Of a stretch of DNA of 64,000 nucleotides, positions 22,790-35,474 are shown piece after piece (positions within the stretch are counted from its first letter, which is position 1; each line of letters begins with the position of its first letter). The notes below the pieces were generated by a model. It ran no database searches. It saw only the letters and a program-made list of their open reading frames with translations, and had not been told where the DNA came from. The stretch is from Perkinsus olseni (lineage: Eukaryota > Perkinsozoa > Perkinsida): assembly GCA_013115125.1 (NCBI GenBank), contig JABANN010000001.1, forward strand, positions 124,001-188,000, in the 5' to 3' direction. A program made the position numbers and the translations under genes.

Positions 22790-24768
22790 ATGTATGACGG
22801 GCCAGCCTGCCCCGTTGTCATCGACTGCGGGTCCAGCCGAACCCGAGCAGGCCTCGCCGTCACAGGGCGCCACATTAGGCCTACGGTGGAGATACCGAGT
22901 AGTGAGGGTCTCCGCTATGCGGTCCATATCGACGCCTACTGTATGCTCCAGTGAGCTTGAACCCTCACGAAATAACGGCCTTGCAGTTACCCCAGCCTTT
23001 CGGGAGCTCAGATTCCTCGTTGTCCTACCAGTGTCAGGCGTTGAGCGGCGCTGTTCGTCTCGTGTGGTGGCCGCTGTTGACGCATGCGTGCAGCTGGACG
23101 CGGTTCTGCTGCTCAGGTGTTGTGGGCCGCAGGCGTACCAACGTCCCTCCCAGAAACTGTTGGGCCGATCTCGACGGCTTCCTGGATGCCGGTCATCCGC
23201 CATCGTTTGGATCCGACGCTGTAGTATCGGAATTCCTCACTCCATCATAATCGTCCGTCGTCCAGGTTTCTCTAGTCCTCAAAGGGGAGCCTGTTAGACT
23301 CACCTATCCTGTCGACGAAGGGGTTTACGCCGACATGGAAAGCGTCGGGAATCTTTTGGAGTATGTTTACCAGGAATGCCTCAAAGTGAGCACCGCCACC
23401 AGCATCGGGATGTCTCACGGAGGCAAGCCCTAGACCATAGGAGGCTGCGGAGGTCTCAATATTATTTCCACCTGTCAACTTGACAGTGTCAAGCGAACCG
23501 TGCCCGAGCTGCGCGCCTTCGACTTCAACTGGGTGTCGTTTCAGATTGACCCTAGAGATCAGCCGTTACTTCTTACCGAGCCTATCTACAATCCAGCGTC
23601 AACAAGGGAGAGGGCAGTAGGTTCCACTGTCGCCGCCGCCCGTCGTCAGTAACCTCGTTGGTGGCTCAGACCGAGATGCTCTTCGAGGACTTGGGAATAC
23701 CGAGTCTTAACATTTCGGTCAAGGAGGTGGCTGCCCTCGTTGGGACGGGTAATCTGTCATCTTAATGGTAGCCGATGGCTCTCCTTCAGGCTGGCAGGAC
23801 GGCATTGTAGTCGATGCTGGCGAGGCCATGACCAGCGTTGTTCCGATATCTCATGGGTATGGACCCAGCTCGGCCTTTTGAGGGACCGTCGACTCTGAAT
23901 AGGTGCGTCGTTACTAGCGGCATACGCAAGCTGTACCTGGGAGGAGCCGACCTGGATGTCCAGTTCGCCGAGCGATTGGCCAGGCGGGCTGATCACATCA
24001 GGCTCACGTCGACCAGGGACCGTCTGATGGTAGGCTCCGCCGAGGATGTCATACCAGTGAGGAGTGGTATCAGTTGAGACGATGGAAGGAGAGTGTATGT
24101 TACTGCCGGCCAGGCTGGCATGACACAGATGACGACTTCGATGACAACGGCTATGGTGCTGCTGCAGAGGCTCAGCCGATGACCCTACCTGATGGCACCG
24201 TTGTCGACATGGCGGACGATAAGTGGAAAGTAGCCACTGCGGTCAAGGTGGACGGGCAATCGATCGCCGAGCAGGTCCCTGAGTCGCTCTTCCATCCACA
24301 TCTGCTGGGTATAGAGGGCAGCGGCATCGGCGAGATGGTTGTGGAATCTATCGAGGATTGCCCCATAGACGACAAGTTGAAGCTTTATAAGAAGATCATG
24401 CTCGCTGGTCAGTTTCCCTCCGGCTGCCTAGTTCTTCTCCGTGCTGCCGGTTTCGGAGGGTTGCCCCTCCCATGCGATGTGACTTTTTTTCAGGTGGCAC
24501 CTCACAGTTTCCCGGTTTTGCCGACCGGCTCCGGTCGGAAGTGGAGCACTCGGTGAAGTACTCCCGGATCGCGACATCAGGACGCACGCACAATCGAAAC
24601 CCGCAGGTGAAATACCCCCTGCCCGGGCTACAGTAGGCACCGTGTTGCCTCGAGGTTCACGTTGAGAAGGCCCACCGGCACCCTGAGTGGGCTGCATGGA
24701 TCGGCGGCAGTGCTTTCGCCTCCCTAAAAGACAGCTTTGAAGACCGATGGCTTTCCCGTGAAGAGTGA
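22790..24768 (+). CDS. Divergent actin-related protein
   Basis: The actin fold can be followed along the + strand in several exons. The first phosphate loop is VVIDCGSSRTRAG near residue 8. An insertion region has YPVDEGVYADMESVGNLLEYVYQE. Next come LTEPIYNPAS, LFEDLGIPSLNIS, the second phosphate loop as DGIVVDAGEAMTSVVPISHG, YLGGADLDVQF, then LPDGTVVDMADDKW, VPESLFHPHLLGIEGSGIGE, IMLAGGTSQFPGFADRLRSEV and the adenosine-loop segment WAAWIGGSAFASLKDSFEDRWLSREE. Sequence is far from conventional actin and carries extra acidic residues (TDDDFDDN), as in nuclear Arp proteins, but I cannot assign a class. Internal exon ends are approximate. The stop at 24766-24768 overlaps a strong donor (GAGTGAGT), so a short last exon near 24892-24904 is possible. 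Confidence 0.8.
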
Positions 24769-25402
24769 GTGAGACCGCTATCCGCTGCTGAGTTCAACTG
24801 GAACCCCGGGGGAAGCTTTCCGATGACCCATCTGATAATTACCTTCAGTCCGTTTGCGCATAGATTTTGTGAAAATTGAAACTCACAGGCAGCGTTTACT
24901 ATAAACTCGCCACCATTCACGGGCTTGGCTGCATCTTCGAAAGCTGGAACCCAGCTTGAGTGCCGGTTGTCCGCTATGCCAGATACGAGGAGTACGGTCC
25001 TGATGCAATCAACTCCAAAGTGCAGATATCCTTCATGCCGCATCAGCAGCAGTAGTCCTGATAATGCAGTTGCCTCCTTAGTTGATCGTGGTTGTTATCA
25101 TCATTATTAACAGTACATTAAATGCTCATGTATCATTATTGCCACATTCCCTTTGCAGTGCACCTACTACTCCCCACCGGGTTCTTGCCGAGCTACTCAT
25201 CCCTCGCCTGTAGCCCGTTTTATAATTACCAACTGCCCGAGATGAGACCAGTGCAATGATCTTCCTTCGGTGTCAGCAGCCCATTTGAGTTTGGTGTCGC
25301 ATAATCAATAGGATAGAGATTGGCCTCATCGCTTTTCCGTAAGGTTACACAAGCTGGGGGACGGCGGCAGCACCCTTTTTCACGTTCTAGTTGTGCGTGG
25401 TT
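24769..25402. other. Intergenic
   Basis: No gene seen apart from a possible tiny last exon of the actin-related gene. The right part is the MFS promoter region. Confidence 0.4.
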
Positions 25403-26982
25403 ATGCCATCAGCACGTCTAGGGTTACCAGCGCCGAGTCCGTGGCTCATATGCCCCTCGGTGCTGCCGGTTTTCTGGGGCATGGCCCTGGTGTCCCCTGT
25501 TCTGATAGAAATAAAGGAAGAGTACTTCCGGAGAATAGGCTGGTGTCATTCGCCCAGCGACTGCAATGACGTCCAGCTGCTGTGGAGCGTGGTTACTGTC
25601 AGCGTCTCGGCTCTGATAAGTTGCTTCACCGGTCCCCTTGTTGGGGCATATTCTGATTCCCTCGGAAAACGAAGGATGTAAGTCCCGGACTCAAGTGCTC
25701 CTCACCGAGGCAAGCTGATGGTGCAGGTACTTTGTCATTAACTCGGTGCTGGCCGCAGTGCCGCCGTTGTGGCTCTCTCTCACGGCCGTCAAAACAGGCG
25801 TCTCTCACATGATTGGTTACTTCGTATTAGAGGTTCTCATCAGCCTTGCCGGAGTTGGTCCGGAATACGCCCGATTCCCTCTCCTCAACGCGTACGTGGT
25901 TGATTGCTGTCCGCAGCCGCAGAGACGAATGAGGATCTACGGGGCTTTGATGGCCCTGTCCCTTTCTGGTCTCCTCGTCTTCCCGATGCTCGGAGCAGAG
26001 ATTCACACCTTTGCAATAGTACACCTGTGGGCTCTCCTCTGCGTGCTCTCCGCCCTCTACACCATCCTTGCTCTACCTGAGTCCCATCCGGGTGCCCGGG
26101 ATCCGATTGCAGGCGCTCGGTCGCGGCCAAGGCCATTCGACTGGTTGCATCTCCCGCAAAGGGCCACGGTTGTGCTACGTACTTGCCTCGAGGTTCGGCT
26201 AACGATCGCAGTGGCGGACTCTGGCATATCTCAGTCGATCAATTCTTACTTACAATCAGCCCTAGGGTTCACTGCCCTGCAACGAGCGCTATTCGCGGGG
26301 TGCATCGGCATCAGCGGTCTCCTATGCAGCACGCTGCTCTTGCACTTCCTGCAGAATGAATGTGAATGGAAAGCTCAACGCATACTGCTCCTCGCTCTCT
26401 CATGCTACACGACTCACTATCTTGTCTATGCCGTCGCTTCGTCGGCGGATGTGGCTTTGTTTGGAGGGACCCTAGCTGGCCCCGCTATGCTCGGTGAGTC
26501 GTTCGAAAGTATCTTCGTTGGCTTGGATACGGTGGCATTAGGTTCCTCGGCGCTCGCCGCCTTGATTGCCGATTATACTCCCGCCGCTATTGCCGGTACT
26601 GCGATGGCCGCTAATAATTCAATCGCTGGAATTGGTGAGCATTCCAACCAGCAGGTTGGATGGCAATCTGGAGTTGGTCACCTATCAGGTTCTGCAGTAG
26701 GGCCTTTGGTCTTCGGCATGTTATTTGTTTGGACGCGTGAACACAGGGAGGCCGAGCGTCTGCCCTTCATTATTGCATCATTGATAGCTGCTTTGGCTGG
26801 TGTAAGCTGCACTGTGGTAAACGTGCTGCTGTCGGAAGCGTGCTCAGGTTCTTGTGTATTTTCGCATGCCCAAAGCCATCCAGATCTATTGCGAGTCGAC
26901 TCCTGGGATGGAAGAGATGATGGCCCGAGAGAGGATGCTCGATGATGACCAATATAGTCAAGATGACGAAGATAATGGTTAA
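25403..26982 (+). CDS. Major facilitator superfamily transporter
   Basis: Four exons (25403-25677, 25727-26634, 26689-26801, 26848-26982) encode 476 residues with about ten to twelve hydrophobic segments. After TM2 comes the MFS motif A, GPLVGAYSDSLGKRRM, between residues 76 and 92. The last exon is an acidic cytoplasmic tail ending DDDQYSQDDEDNG. The overall shape (long first loop, motif A, hydrophilic middle linker with SHPGARD) resembles the tetracycline-exporter/solute-carrier 46-like part of the superfamily, so a proton-coupled small-molecule transporter is likely, substrate unknown. The start is the first in-frame ATG, after a TTG-initiated extension that I discard. Confidence 0.85.
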
Positions 26983-27187
26983 CTTTTTGTCATTCTCCTT
27001 GTTGACTATAGGTTGAGTTTTGAAAAGTCACTCGGGAAGAGGGAACAACATCAAAGGTCGACACGATGGAGACCGTGAGAGAGCAGAAGGGTTGCGGCAT
27101 GAGCGGTTGCATATAATATGCTAATGCACTTTACAGTACAACGTCTGATTATAAGCCTTCCTCGAGCAGTGCTCAGTGAGGATGAGT

Positions 27188-27219
27188 ACACGACAGTGCT
27201 CACACGAGCACTGTCGTGT
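27188..27219. other. Perfect hairpin, 14-bp stem
   Basis: ACACGACAGTGCTC (27188-27201), a four-base loop, then its exact reverse complement (27206-27219). It lies about 200 bases past the MFS gene and about 250 bases past the 3' end of the convergent minus-strand gene. Function unknown. Confidence 0.75.
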
Positions 27220-27469
27220 TTCTTCATCCCCGTGAACGCCGCAGAGCCCTAAGAAGCCGATCTGTGATAGTCACTTCACAGTAAACTAAGCGTATCTCGC
27301 CACAGCATCGAGGGCTCTGCCTGAGGGTATGCACACGAGTGTGCCCTCGCTTCAAGTCCGTTATGTCATGTACAGTATTATGTCGTTAACACAACAAACG
27401 TAATTCATGACACGGTAATTCGCAATGGCCATGCCTGCGTGGGCAGCCCTGATCGATCAATCGCAGAGA

Positions 27470-30400
27470 TCATGAAGATGGCTCTTCCTCCTCCTCATCG
27501 GTTGACAGAACCTGAATGGACTTGGGACCTCCATCAGGAGACCCCACCGGCCGCACCGTTTGCACTGCATTGAGTTGACAAGAGACATCTTCGACGGTCT
27601 CGCTGAAGGGCTTGTATGCAGCATGCACGAAGCGCTTTTCTTCAAGACGAAGCTGCTCCTTGACGCGGGAGCGCTCCACAAGCGGAAATAGGAAGCTGAA
27701 GCCGACATGGCAACGACGAAGTCCGACGAAGGCCCCACCAGTTGACTAGTTGCTTCACGACCATGGTATCTTTTTCGAGCGCATTTTCGGCCGATGCTTC
27801 GGTATCCCCGCCATCCAACCGGTTGAGGATCTGCAGCAGTCGCGGCTAAGGTTGACGGGACCGGCGGATCTACTTGGTCGAAGCTCCTCGTCGAACGTTC
27901 GACGGCGGTGAGAGCAATCTCCCGGCTCTTCTTCCCGACCGTTGAGTCGAAGATATCATTCAAGTAGGAGTCTGCCGCTTGTTTGCAGCTCTGTGCCACC
28001 TGAAACGAGAGCGTTTATCGTCAGCAAAGACAGGGTCAAGCCCGCAACACCTCGAGAGAGATGGTATCCTCTCGGGCTCGCATTCGTTCTTCCGCTTGTC
28101 GAAGACCGGACTCTTTGATCTGTCGCAACCTTCGCTTGTGATTTGCAAGCCAGACCATGGCAGCTATTCGACGCTCCTCCTGAGCGGGCCGACAGACTGG
28201 AGCCTCCCGACACAGCAGTCACCGCACCTTGGACTTGAGAAGCTCCTCGCTGAGCTGATCTAGAGTGGTACCCACCGTGCTGCCGATGAGGGAAGAAAGA
28301 ACTCCCTCCTCCAACAGACGGGTCGATATCCCTGGCAAGGAGAGAAAGCAGCGAACCAGGGGCGATTCCAACCCACCTCCTAGCTGCCCATCCTCGCCAA
28401 CTCGGCCATCTGCGGGCAAGCTTCTCGTCCAACCTTCACACGCTCGCAACTCCTGAGATGCAGCGAGTCCGTTCAGCCAGCTCGCACTGCGGGAGGAAAG
28501 CGAGGGATGGACAACAACAAGCAGGCGCACTTCAATCAGTGCCGCGCTCTTGGACACCCCCACGAGCATCTCATTCTGCATGGCCCGACCACGCAGGACT
28601 CTGGTGAGCAGTAAGACGGCCACGTCCATCTCCTCGCCTTCCGGTGGTGGACCTGATACCCTTCGAAAAGAGGATGACCGGTGCAGTGAAAGCCCACCCG
28701 TCAACCGAACGCTGCTCTCCATCGGACTTTCTTCCCTCTTCTCCTCCCAGCGCGCCTCGAAGCCCATCAGGGGACCTGCAAAGTTCCTGCTGCACCGAGG
28801 CGGTCTCGAGCAGGTGGCACCCGTAAGCCCAGGCCCCTCAAGACCATTGTCCTGGAAAGTTGCCGTTGTAGCTAGCTCGGCCTTGACCTGTGCCATAGCT
28901 GCCTTGAGGAGGGACTCTACAGAATGAGCGTCCGTGGGCTCGATCAACCTCACCAACGCCCGTACTCTTAGCTTCCCATCGTCGAGCGTTCTGCCCTGGC
29001 GGAATGTGGCTCACTAAGAATAACCAAACCCATGCCAGCGCCCGCCTCTACTATTCGAGGACCGGTCGCGATGGCTCTATCCGCGGCCAACGGGCTTCTT
29101 GCTTATGGCTCACCCATCAATTCAGGCGCTGGCCCGCCCTCCAGTTTCCTCTCGAGCGCAAGCACACCTCTCAAGCTCCTCAGGGCCGCTGGCTGAATGT
29201 CCATTCCTCCTGTGAGCCTCGGTGGCACCTCACAGTTTATAATGATATTGCGTTACTCGGGGACAGCCCTACAATGCCGTCTCGCGGTACAGGAGCGTAG
29301 AGGGTCGAGGCCGGGTCGTTGTGGGCCTGGAGGTGCCTGTCACCTAGGGCCTCCCCTCTGCCAAGATTGCTCAGTCCTTCAACCTAACACCACCGGCAGC
29401 CGCGTCGGCTCCCCGATATAATAGTCTGATGATCGGAGTTCTTCTGTATGGCAGCTTATGGCTAGTCCAGGATGCAGCCACCGCCCTAATGCGGCCAATG
29501 TCCCAGGACCGCCGAGGGACGCCGGTTGCACCAATTTGCCGATTCCCCCACTCGTTTGCTCTTGTTACATCTCCAACGTCGAAGCGAGAAATGATTCGAT
29601 ACATGAGGCAGCGACTGTCATTACCATGGTGGCCTTTTCGCGATCACTGCGTCTGAGAGCCCTGAGCCTACAGTTGGCTAGCTGGGACAACTTCCTGTCC
29701 TTCACCTGCCACTCGGACTGCACGCCGCTCGAATGAATGACTCGACTAGGAGTACATCAGTCAGGTTGGAGACCAGACGACCCTTCCTCTCTTCCGACAG
29801 TGCCTCGTGATCAACACGCAGGTCGCGTAAAGCGTGGCGCAGTAGTTGGAGCCTCTTCTCCTGAGCATTCGAGCAACCGTTAAGGTGCCATGAGTGCCAT
29901 GAGCGTGAATATCGGGCGAGCCCGGACGACAAGACCACTCCTGACTTGAATCCTGGTGATCTCAGCGTCGCGGCGTTGAAGCTCCTTCAGCTCCATCTCT
30001 TCCACCATCTGGGCTCGAAGCTTCAGGGAAGCCATATCGGACCCTGGCCAGCATGCAGTCCAATGAGAAAGCAGCAACGCGCCCACCTTCCGGCAGGGAT
30101 TCCTCAACCATTTTCCTCTCCCGCATCCTCTCCACCAATCGGACCTGGCTAACCGGTGGCTGAGGCAGTCGTAGTCAGCAGTGCTAACCGCTGCTTCCCC
30201 GAGGAGCATTCCGTTCTGAACCGTCAAGTTCGAGAGCCTCATCAGTTCCGGCGCTGTGCGCATGTCCTCGGCGGCCACCTCGGGCGAGAAAGGATCCTGC
30301 GCAGCGTAGAGACAGCGACTACGGGGGCAAGCTCGCCGCCTTACTGTCTGCATATCACTCTCGCGTAAAGTGGACTGGACGCAAACTTCCCGCTTTCCCT

Positions 30401-30509
30401 CCTCAGCTGACTTGTGGCCAGCATGCTGACAGACGATCGCTAATGCCTCTGCCGGCAGCAGGGTTGACCACCATCGCATTCGCTCTGGTGTTGGAATTCT
30501 CAGTGGCAA
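27470..30509 (-). CDS. Hypothetical coiled-coil protein
   Basis: A minus-strand gene of many exons, recognised by consistent charged, alpha-helical segments that join across GT...AG introns. Running downward: AEDMRTAPELMRLSNLTVQN, VRLVERMRERKMVEESLPE joined to MASLKLRAQMVEEMELKELQR, AQEKRLQLLRHALRDLRVD, SLRGVLALERKLEGG, VRALVRLIEPTDAHSVESLL, ERRIAAMVWLANHKRRLRQIK, QSCKQAADSYLNDIFDS, QILNRLDGGDTEASAENALE, and a last exon ending LSTDEEEEEPSS with its stop at 27470. Such composition is common in cytoskeletal or axonemal proteins, but I identify no family. The 5' end is uncertain and may extend to about 30690. Exon borders are only partly resolved. Confidence 0.55.
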
Positions 30510-31260
30510 GGACGGTACTCGGTGGCATCACTCTGGGGGCCGTCCATGACAGGCCAGCCTCGTCCACTTCACTGAACCTCGCGCGGAAGTCGAGCTCGAT
30601 GGGTCCCGAGAAGTCTTACGTAGAGATAACAGGGTTCACGCTGAGACCGCCAACCAGAGGGCGTCGGAAGTAACGGAAACGATGCCGTCCGGTAACCTGA
30701 GGAGTGTTGAGGTTCCTGAAGAATGCCTTTACTCTGCGTCGACCGGCTTTATACGAGATGCTTCTCTCGGTCATGATTGATCGGGTTGACTATGTTGAAG
30801 ACGACGCTAGTACGTGTTTGGCTGAAGGCATTCCCGCAGTGATTATCAGTGAGGGGAGGAGTCTCAAGTGCGATAAGCAGCGTACCCTTACCGAGAGTTG
30901 GTCACAGTTACTGCTGGCAACGACCCCCGATGCATGATTTGTTGAGGATGGCAGACCCAGCGAGGTTTCGTAGGAGCCGGGGAGGGAAGACATCTGCCGG
31001 TCTCCGCGAGCTAACAACTGAAAACCCCTTCCTAATGGGGCTGCCTCAGTTGCGGTATTCTCCCGAAGGACGCGTCATCAGGAAGTAGCTGCGAGATTCA
31101 TAGTCGTGGTCGATGGTCGATCTTCGAGCAGCCCGCTTGGAGACAGCAGAAAGGGAGTGGCCCCCTGGCTGGCATTCCTCGAGTTCGAGGGCACGGAGTG
31201 ACGATTCAGTATTGTATTAAAGCACAAACGTGAGCCAAATTGAAGACAGGCCTTGCAGCC
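29840..31260. repeat. Duplicated segment, long version
   Basis: Blocks 29847-29997 and 30918-31260 match 32707-32967 and 32985-33370 in the same order and orientation, with the roughly 900 bases between them missing from the second copy. The left block overlaps exons of the coiled-coil gene. Confidence 0.65.
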
Positions 31261-31753
31261 TCAGGAGAGATCCACTGAACTAGCGAAATGGCACTGGCTC
31301 CGACAGAGTTTATTGCATGAAATATGCCAGACATAATTGCAATGAAATATCCCTGTACTACAGGGATGTACTATTTCGTCACTAAAGTGCATATAATGCT
31401 TACCTGCTGGCGTATTTATCGTATACAGTCAGAACGAATGATAAACAGTGAAACGTTGTCACGATATTCTTATGTTTCTGGCAGCAGGTCTATCTTGGTC
31501 CATAAGCTCGCGGCTCAGGAAAGGCCCTTTTCATGCAAGATGTACACACATCATTGCAGAAGCGCTAGTGGCTTTCGTAGCCGCAGAATTGCGCGATGCA
31601 ACCCTTCGAGCAACAGACCGGGCATAAACAATCAATGATGAACAAGAAAGCACGATGGACCGCGTCACGTCGCTCCCGAGGGCAGTTAGACGACTTTACG
31701 TGCCAGAATGCTTTCCCACGATGCCTGCGGTCACCGTGTCGCATCCCGATTAA

Positions 31754-32165
31754 GTGAAGTTTGCGACTACATCTGTCCACTTGACTCGCATCGCATGCCA
31801 GCTGAGTTCTTTCTCCGCCTGCTGGGAACACTTACTCGAGGCGAAGCTGCGGAGCTTCCAGAAGTGGAGACAGCGCTCGTCAAGCCGATTGTCCCTCTCT
31901 GTCAGACTGTCCGAGACTAGGAGTGAGGACGAAACCCTTCGTTCAACGTCAGAGGTGACTGCCAGTGTAAAAGAGCAGAGAGCAGTGTGTGAGAGTGGGT
32001 TTCTGTTCACCTCAGCAGCCTCGTTGATGCTGAGCAGGCTATCCGTTCGCTCTACGGTACGTTTTGCTTCCTCCTGACCTGTACGTCTTGTAGTCCGCAC
32101 AACTGCACCAACCTCGCGCGTTCTTCCGGATTGGGACCTCTCGGAGCAGGGACCCACTTCAGGAG
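31754..32165 (-). repeat. Dispersed repeat, copy 3
   Basis: Reverse complement matches copies 1 and 2 at 8895-9475 and 12085-12640, including GTGCGGACTACGACACGTAC-like and CTTCTGGAAGCTCCGCAG blocks with small differences. No intact coding frame. Confidence 0.7.
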
Positions 32166-32699
32166 TGAGCCTGGTGGTTGAGTTGTTTCTTGAATATGAA
32201 TGAATCCATCATCACCACGACTATTATCTTCTTATTCACTCATACGAAGTTCCCATGATGCAGAGGTTGGGAATGTGAACAGTGAGCGGCTGTGCTCTGG
32301 CCTCTGCACCTTTCATCAGTGGCAGAGCCAGCAACCAGGCACTAGCCTGTGTCTGCTGCCATCCATCAGTTGGAGGCCATCATGGTTCACTAGGATACGA
32401 TAGCTGCCCGACTCCATACCCGTTCTGGGTCTACTCAGCAGTCTCTACTATCCTACTACCTCCACATCCAGGGAGTGGAGGGCTGGGTCGAGCTCGCATT
32501 AGCCATCATTACAGCCATAACTACATGGCTGTACCTATTGCTAGCACCTTGCTAGCTCTAGCATTGAAATACACTGAACTACCACGACTTTCTTGTTATC
32601 TTTGGCGCGTAAAGGTCCCTCTTGTGCGCGCATAGGCTCTGCGTGGTAATTTCGCTCACGCCGATCCTCCTGCGTAGGTTGCTACCAGGACTGTTTGCT

Positions 32700-33370
32700 G
32701 GCTTAGCAGTAGGAGCCTCTTCTCTTGATCATTCGAGCAACCCCTAAGATCCCCCGAGTGCCATGAGCAGCCACGAGTGTAGGGCGCCCTTTGTGCTTAG
32801 AGACGTGGCGATTGTATCATGTACAGCACGATGCATAGGATACGCTGTCTTAGACAGCTTCAATCGAGTCGAATGCAGATATCGGGCGGGCCCGGACGAC
32901 AACAACACTCCTGACTTGAAACCTGCTGATTGCAGCGTCGCGGCGTTGAAGCTCTTTCAGCTATCGACTCTCGGTTCGAGAGTTGGCAACGGCCACAAAT
33001 GCATGATTCGTCGAAGATGGTAGATCCAGTGAGGTTTCATAGGAGCCGAACCCTTGGAGGGAAGACGGTCTCACCAAGCTAACACCGAAAACCCTTGATG
33101 GGATGGCCTGAGTTAAGGCATTCTCTCGAAAAATGCTTCATCAGGAAGTAGCTTCGAGATTTATTGGTGTGATGCTCGATCTTTGAACAGCCCCCATGAG
33201 GGCAGTTACTGCCCGGCAGTAGAAACGGAGTCGCCCTCTGGCTGGGATGCGACAAGTTCAGTCATCGCCAGAGCGGATCTTCCTTCCGGGGAAGGCACGG
33301 AGTGATGATTTAGTTTTGCGTTGAAGCGCGAACGTGAACCAAAGTTCAGACAGGCCTTGCACTCTCAGGA
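32700..33370. pseudogene. Degenerate partial duplicate of 29.8-31.3 kb
   Basis: Contains diverged copies of both ends of the 29840-31260 segment with the middle deleted and many indels, so it is unlikely to encode the coiled-coil protein. The shared blocks include GCGTCGCGGCGTTGAAGCTC near 32936 and CATCAGGAAGTAGCT near 33139. Confidence 0.55.
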
Positions 33371-34324
33371 CAGCTATGCTGAACTCGAGGAAGACGCGGC
33401 GAACGTTCACAGACAGGCGACGCAAACGCGACGAAATTTGCTCTCTTACCGGGTTGTTTGCCGGAGGAGGGCGAGCCGTGAATCGGGATGACGTTAGGCA
33501 ACGCAACAGCGACGCCTTGACCACGGATGAGAGCGTGGGCTCGCTATAAGAGAATGTACACGTGGAACCCTACGGAAAGCTCGGGCACCCTGCCGAGCTT
33601 AGTCGCACCCACACATACTATCGCAGAAGACTTGGGAAGGTATGGTACAAGGGACGGATACAAGAATCTCGACAAGGTTAAGCAAGAGGCCGGGTGTCAT
33701 TGGACGACCACATGGCATGTGGCACATGCTCCGAGCAAAGCAACCACCAACGCGACATTGCGCGGGACACAGACCAGGTTCGGGTTGTACGATCGGGAAC
33801 ACAGGCGGGCCCATCATCGGCTATAGAAAAAGTATGCTTCTGATGGGTAGAAAGCCGCAACGGCGCGGGAGAAATGAAGCTAGCATCTACCATAGAGGGT
33901 CTAGACTCTAGAGAGAACACGGCCACAGCCATCCAGTGTCGCCATCTACTATGTAACGCAAGGAAGCCGAGGACTAGGATGGAAAGTTTTCATTGAAAAC
34001 GTATAAGGCTCGAGCTCCTCAGCTCCATCAAGGAGGGCTACTTTACAACATTCTTAACATCAACTCTATTGGAAAAAATCAGTGTCATCTATAACTACGA
34101 TACTTGAACTACTACAGCTGCTGCTGCTGAAGCGATCGTATGGAAAAAAGAAATATTAATAGTAGTGAAGCACTACATGCCAAAAACGGAGACAGTTGCT
34201 TTCGAAGAAAAAACTCCAAGCAGAGCCGAAGCCCTATCGCGAGGAGCAAAGCGGTGTACGGTAACATGGGAGATGACGTATCCCCCAACGTCAAAGGTGA
34301 TGAACTGGGAAAACGGGAAATGTC
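33371..34324. other. Intergenic
   Basis: Short open frames only, none with recognisable similarity. The right end is the 3' flank of the first ZIP gene. Confidence 0.4.
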
Positions 34325-35474
34325 TCAACGGATCTTGAAGAGTACAAGGGAGAGAGCCATGACCGCCATGCCCAAGATGAAACCATAGCCGGACCACGTA
34401 TCCGAGGGGTCTCTACTGATAGCCTCCTTCTGTAGCTTAACAACACCAACATAGACCTGAAAAGGATGAACGAGATAGCATTAACACCAAGCCCGTGAAA
34501 TACGGTTATTGTTCTCTTACCATAATGCCGGCGGTGACGGACATCATAACAGCAATTGATGCGGGCGTGAGTATATTGGCAAGGGCCAGCCAAGCAAGGA
34601 TACCACCTATCGGCTGAGCAACGGAAGCGAGGAGAGTCCACAGGAAGGCCTTGGTCTTGCTGCCAGTGGCCTTGAGAATGGGCATTGCCACCGCGACGCC
34701 TGAGAACGTTCATGGCGCTAGAAAGCAGGCCAGGGCTACCCCACCCTCTGGAATGTTATGAACGCCGATCGCTAAGGCGAGCGATATGCCAACATCAGCG
34801 TCCTCGAGGGTACCGAGGAAGGTCACTATTCCTTCAGGCAAATTATGAAGAGTTAACGCAATAGCGGCCATAAGACCGGTACCGAGGAGCGCGGACGACT
34901 GGGTATCCTGAATAAATGAAAGATTAGTTACAAAAGGTGTGGTAACGCTCTTCACTTCCGAGCTGCAGTGCTCCAACTCCTTCGCGGATCGTTGACGGCG
35001 GTTCGCGATGAACTGTGCAATCATATCCAAACTCTGGCGAAAAAGAAAATACACGACCCTGTGTAGGGGAGGGCCAGCTGGGCAGCTCACCAGGCATAGC
35101 AAGCAGCCACAGAAGAATATCGCCACATTGATCATGAACGCATGGTTCTTCGAGCACCCTGCTTCGGTAAACCTGCGTGAACGGCGGTCGCAGTAGAACG
35201 AAAGCGACACAACGCCGGTGCTCACAGCTCCGTCGCTTCAGGCAAAATTTCGACAAAGCTGACCATGACCATGACACCGGCTGAGAGCGCCAAGCACCCT
35301 GCGAACAGGCGAGCATCATTCATCTTTGGAAAGAGTGCGACGAGGAAACCTAACAGGGTAGCGAAACCTGAGGGATGGTACGAGAGTGGCAGGCGTGTGA
35401 GGAGGAGAGGCGGGCTTGCCTGCAGCGCATGTGAGGCCTATGGCCAAGACAGTGTTAGAAGCAGACAGTGCCAT
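34325..35474 (-). CDS. ZIP family metal transporter 1 (ZupT-like)
   Basis: Membrane transporter moving zinc or related divalent metal into the cytoplasm (family knowledge). On the minus strand the first exon, 35474-35420, encodes MALSASNTVLAIGLTCAAG; the second, 35367-35226, encodes FATLLGFLVALFP through VSFVEILPEATEL. Then follow FMINVAIFFCGCLLCL, a cytoplasmic loop with a charged segment, [60 protein letters not shown], and the last helix ending VLFKIR. The HNxPEG pair in TM4/TM5 is the metal-site signature. The first intron begins GCAAG instead of GT. An upstream in-frame exon from 35616 is possible. First of five paralogues and head-to-tail with the next minus-strand copy. Confidence 0.88.

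Noticed and set aside
27470-30509. Coiled-coil gene as radial spoke protein 3
   Set aside because: Helical character fits, but none of the family's conserved core could be recognised.
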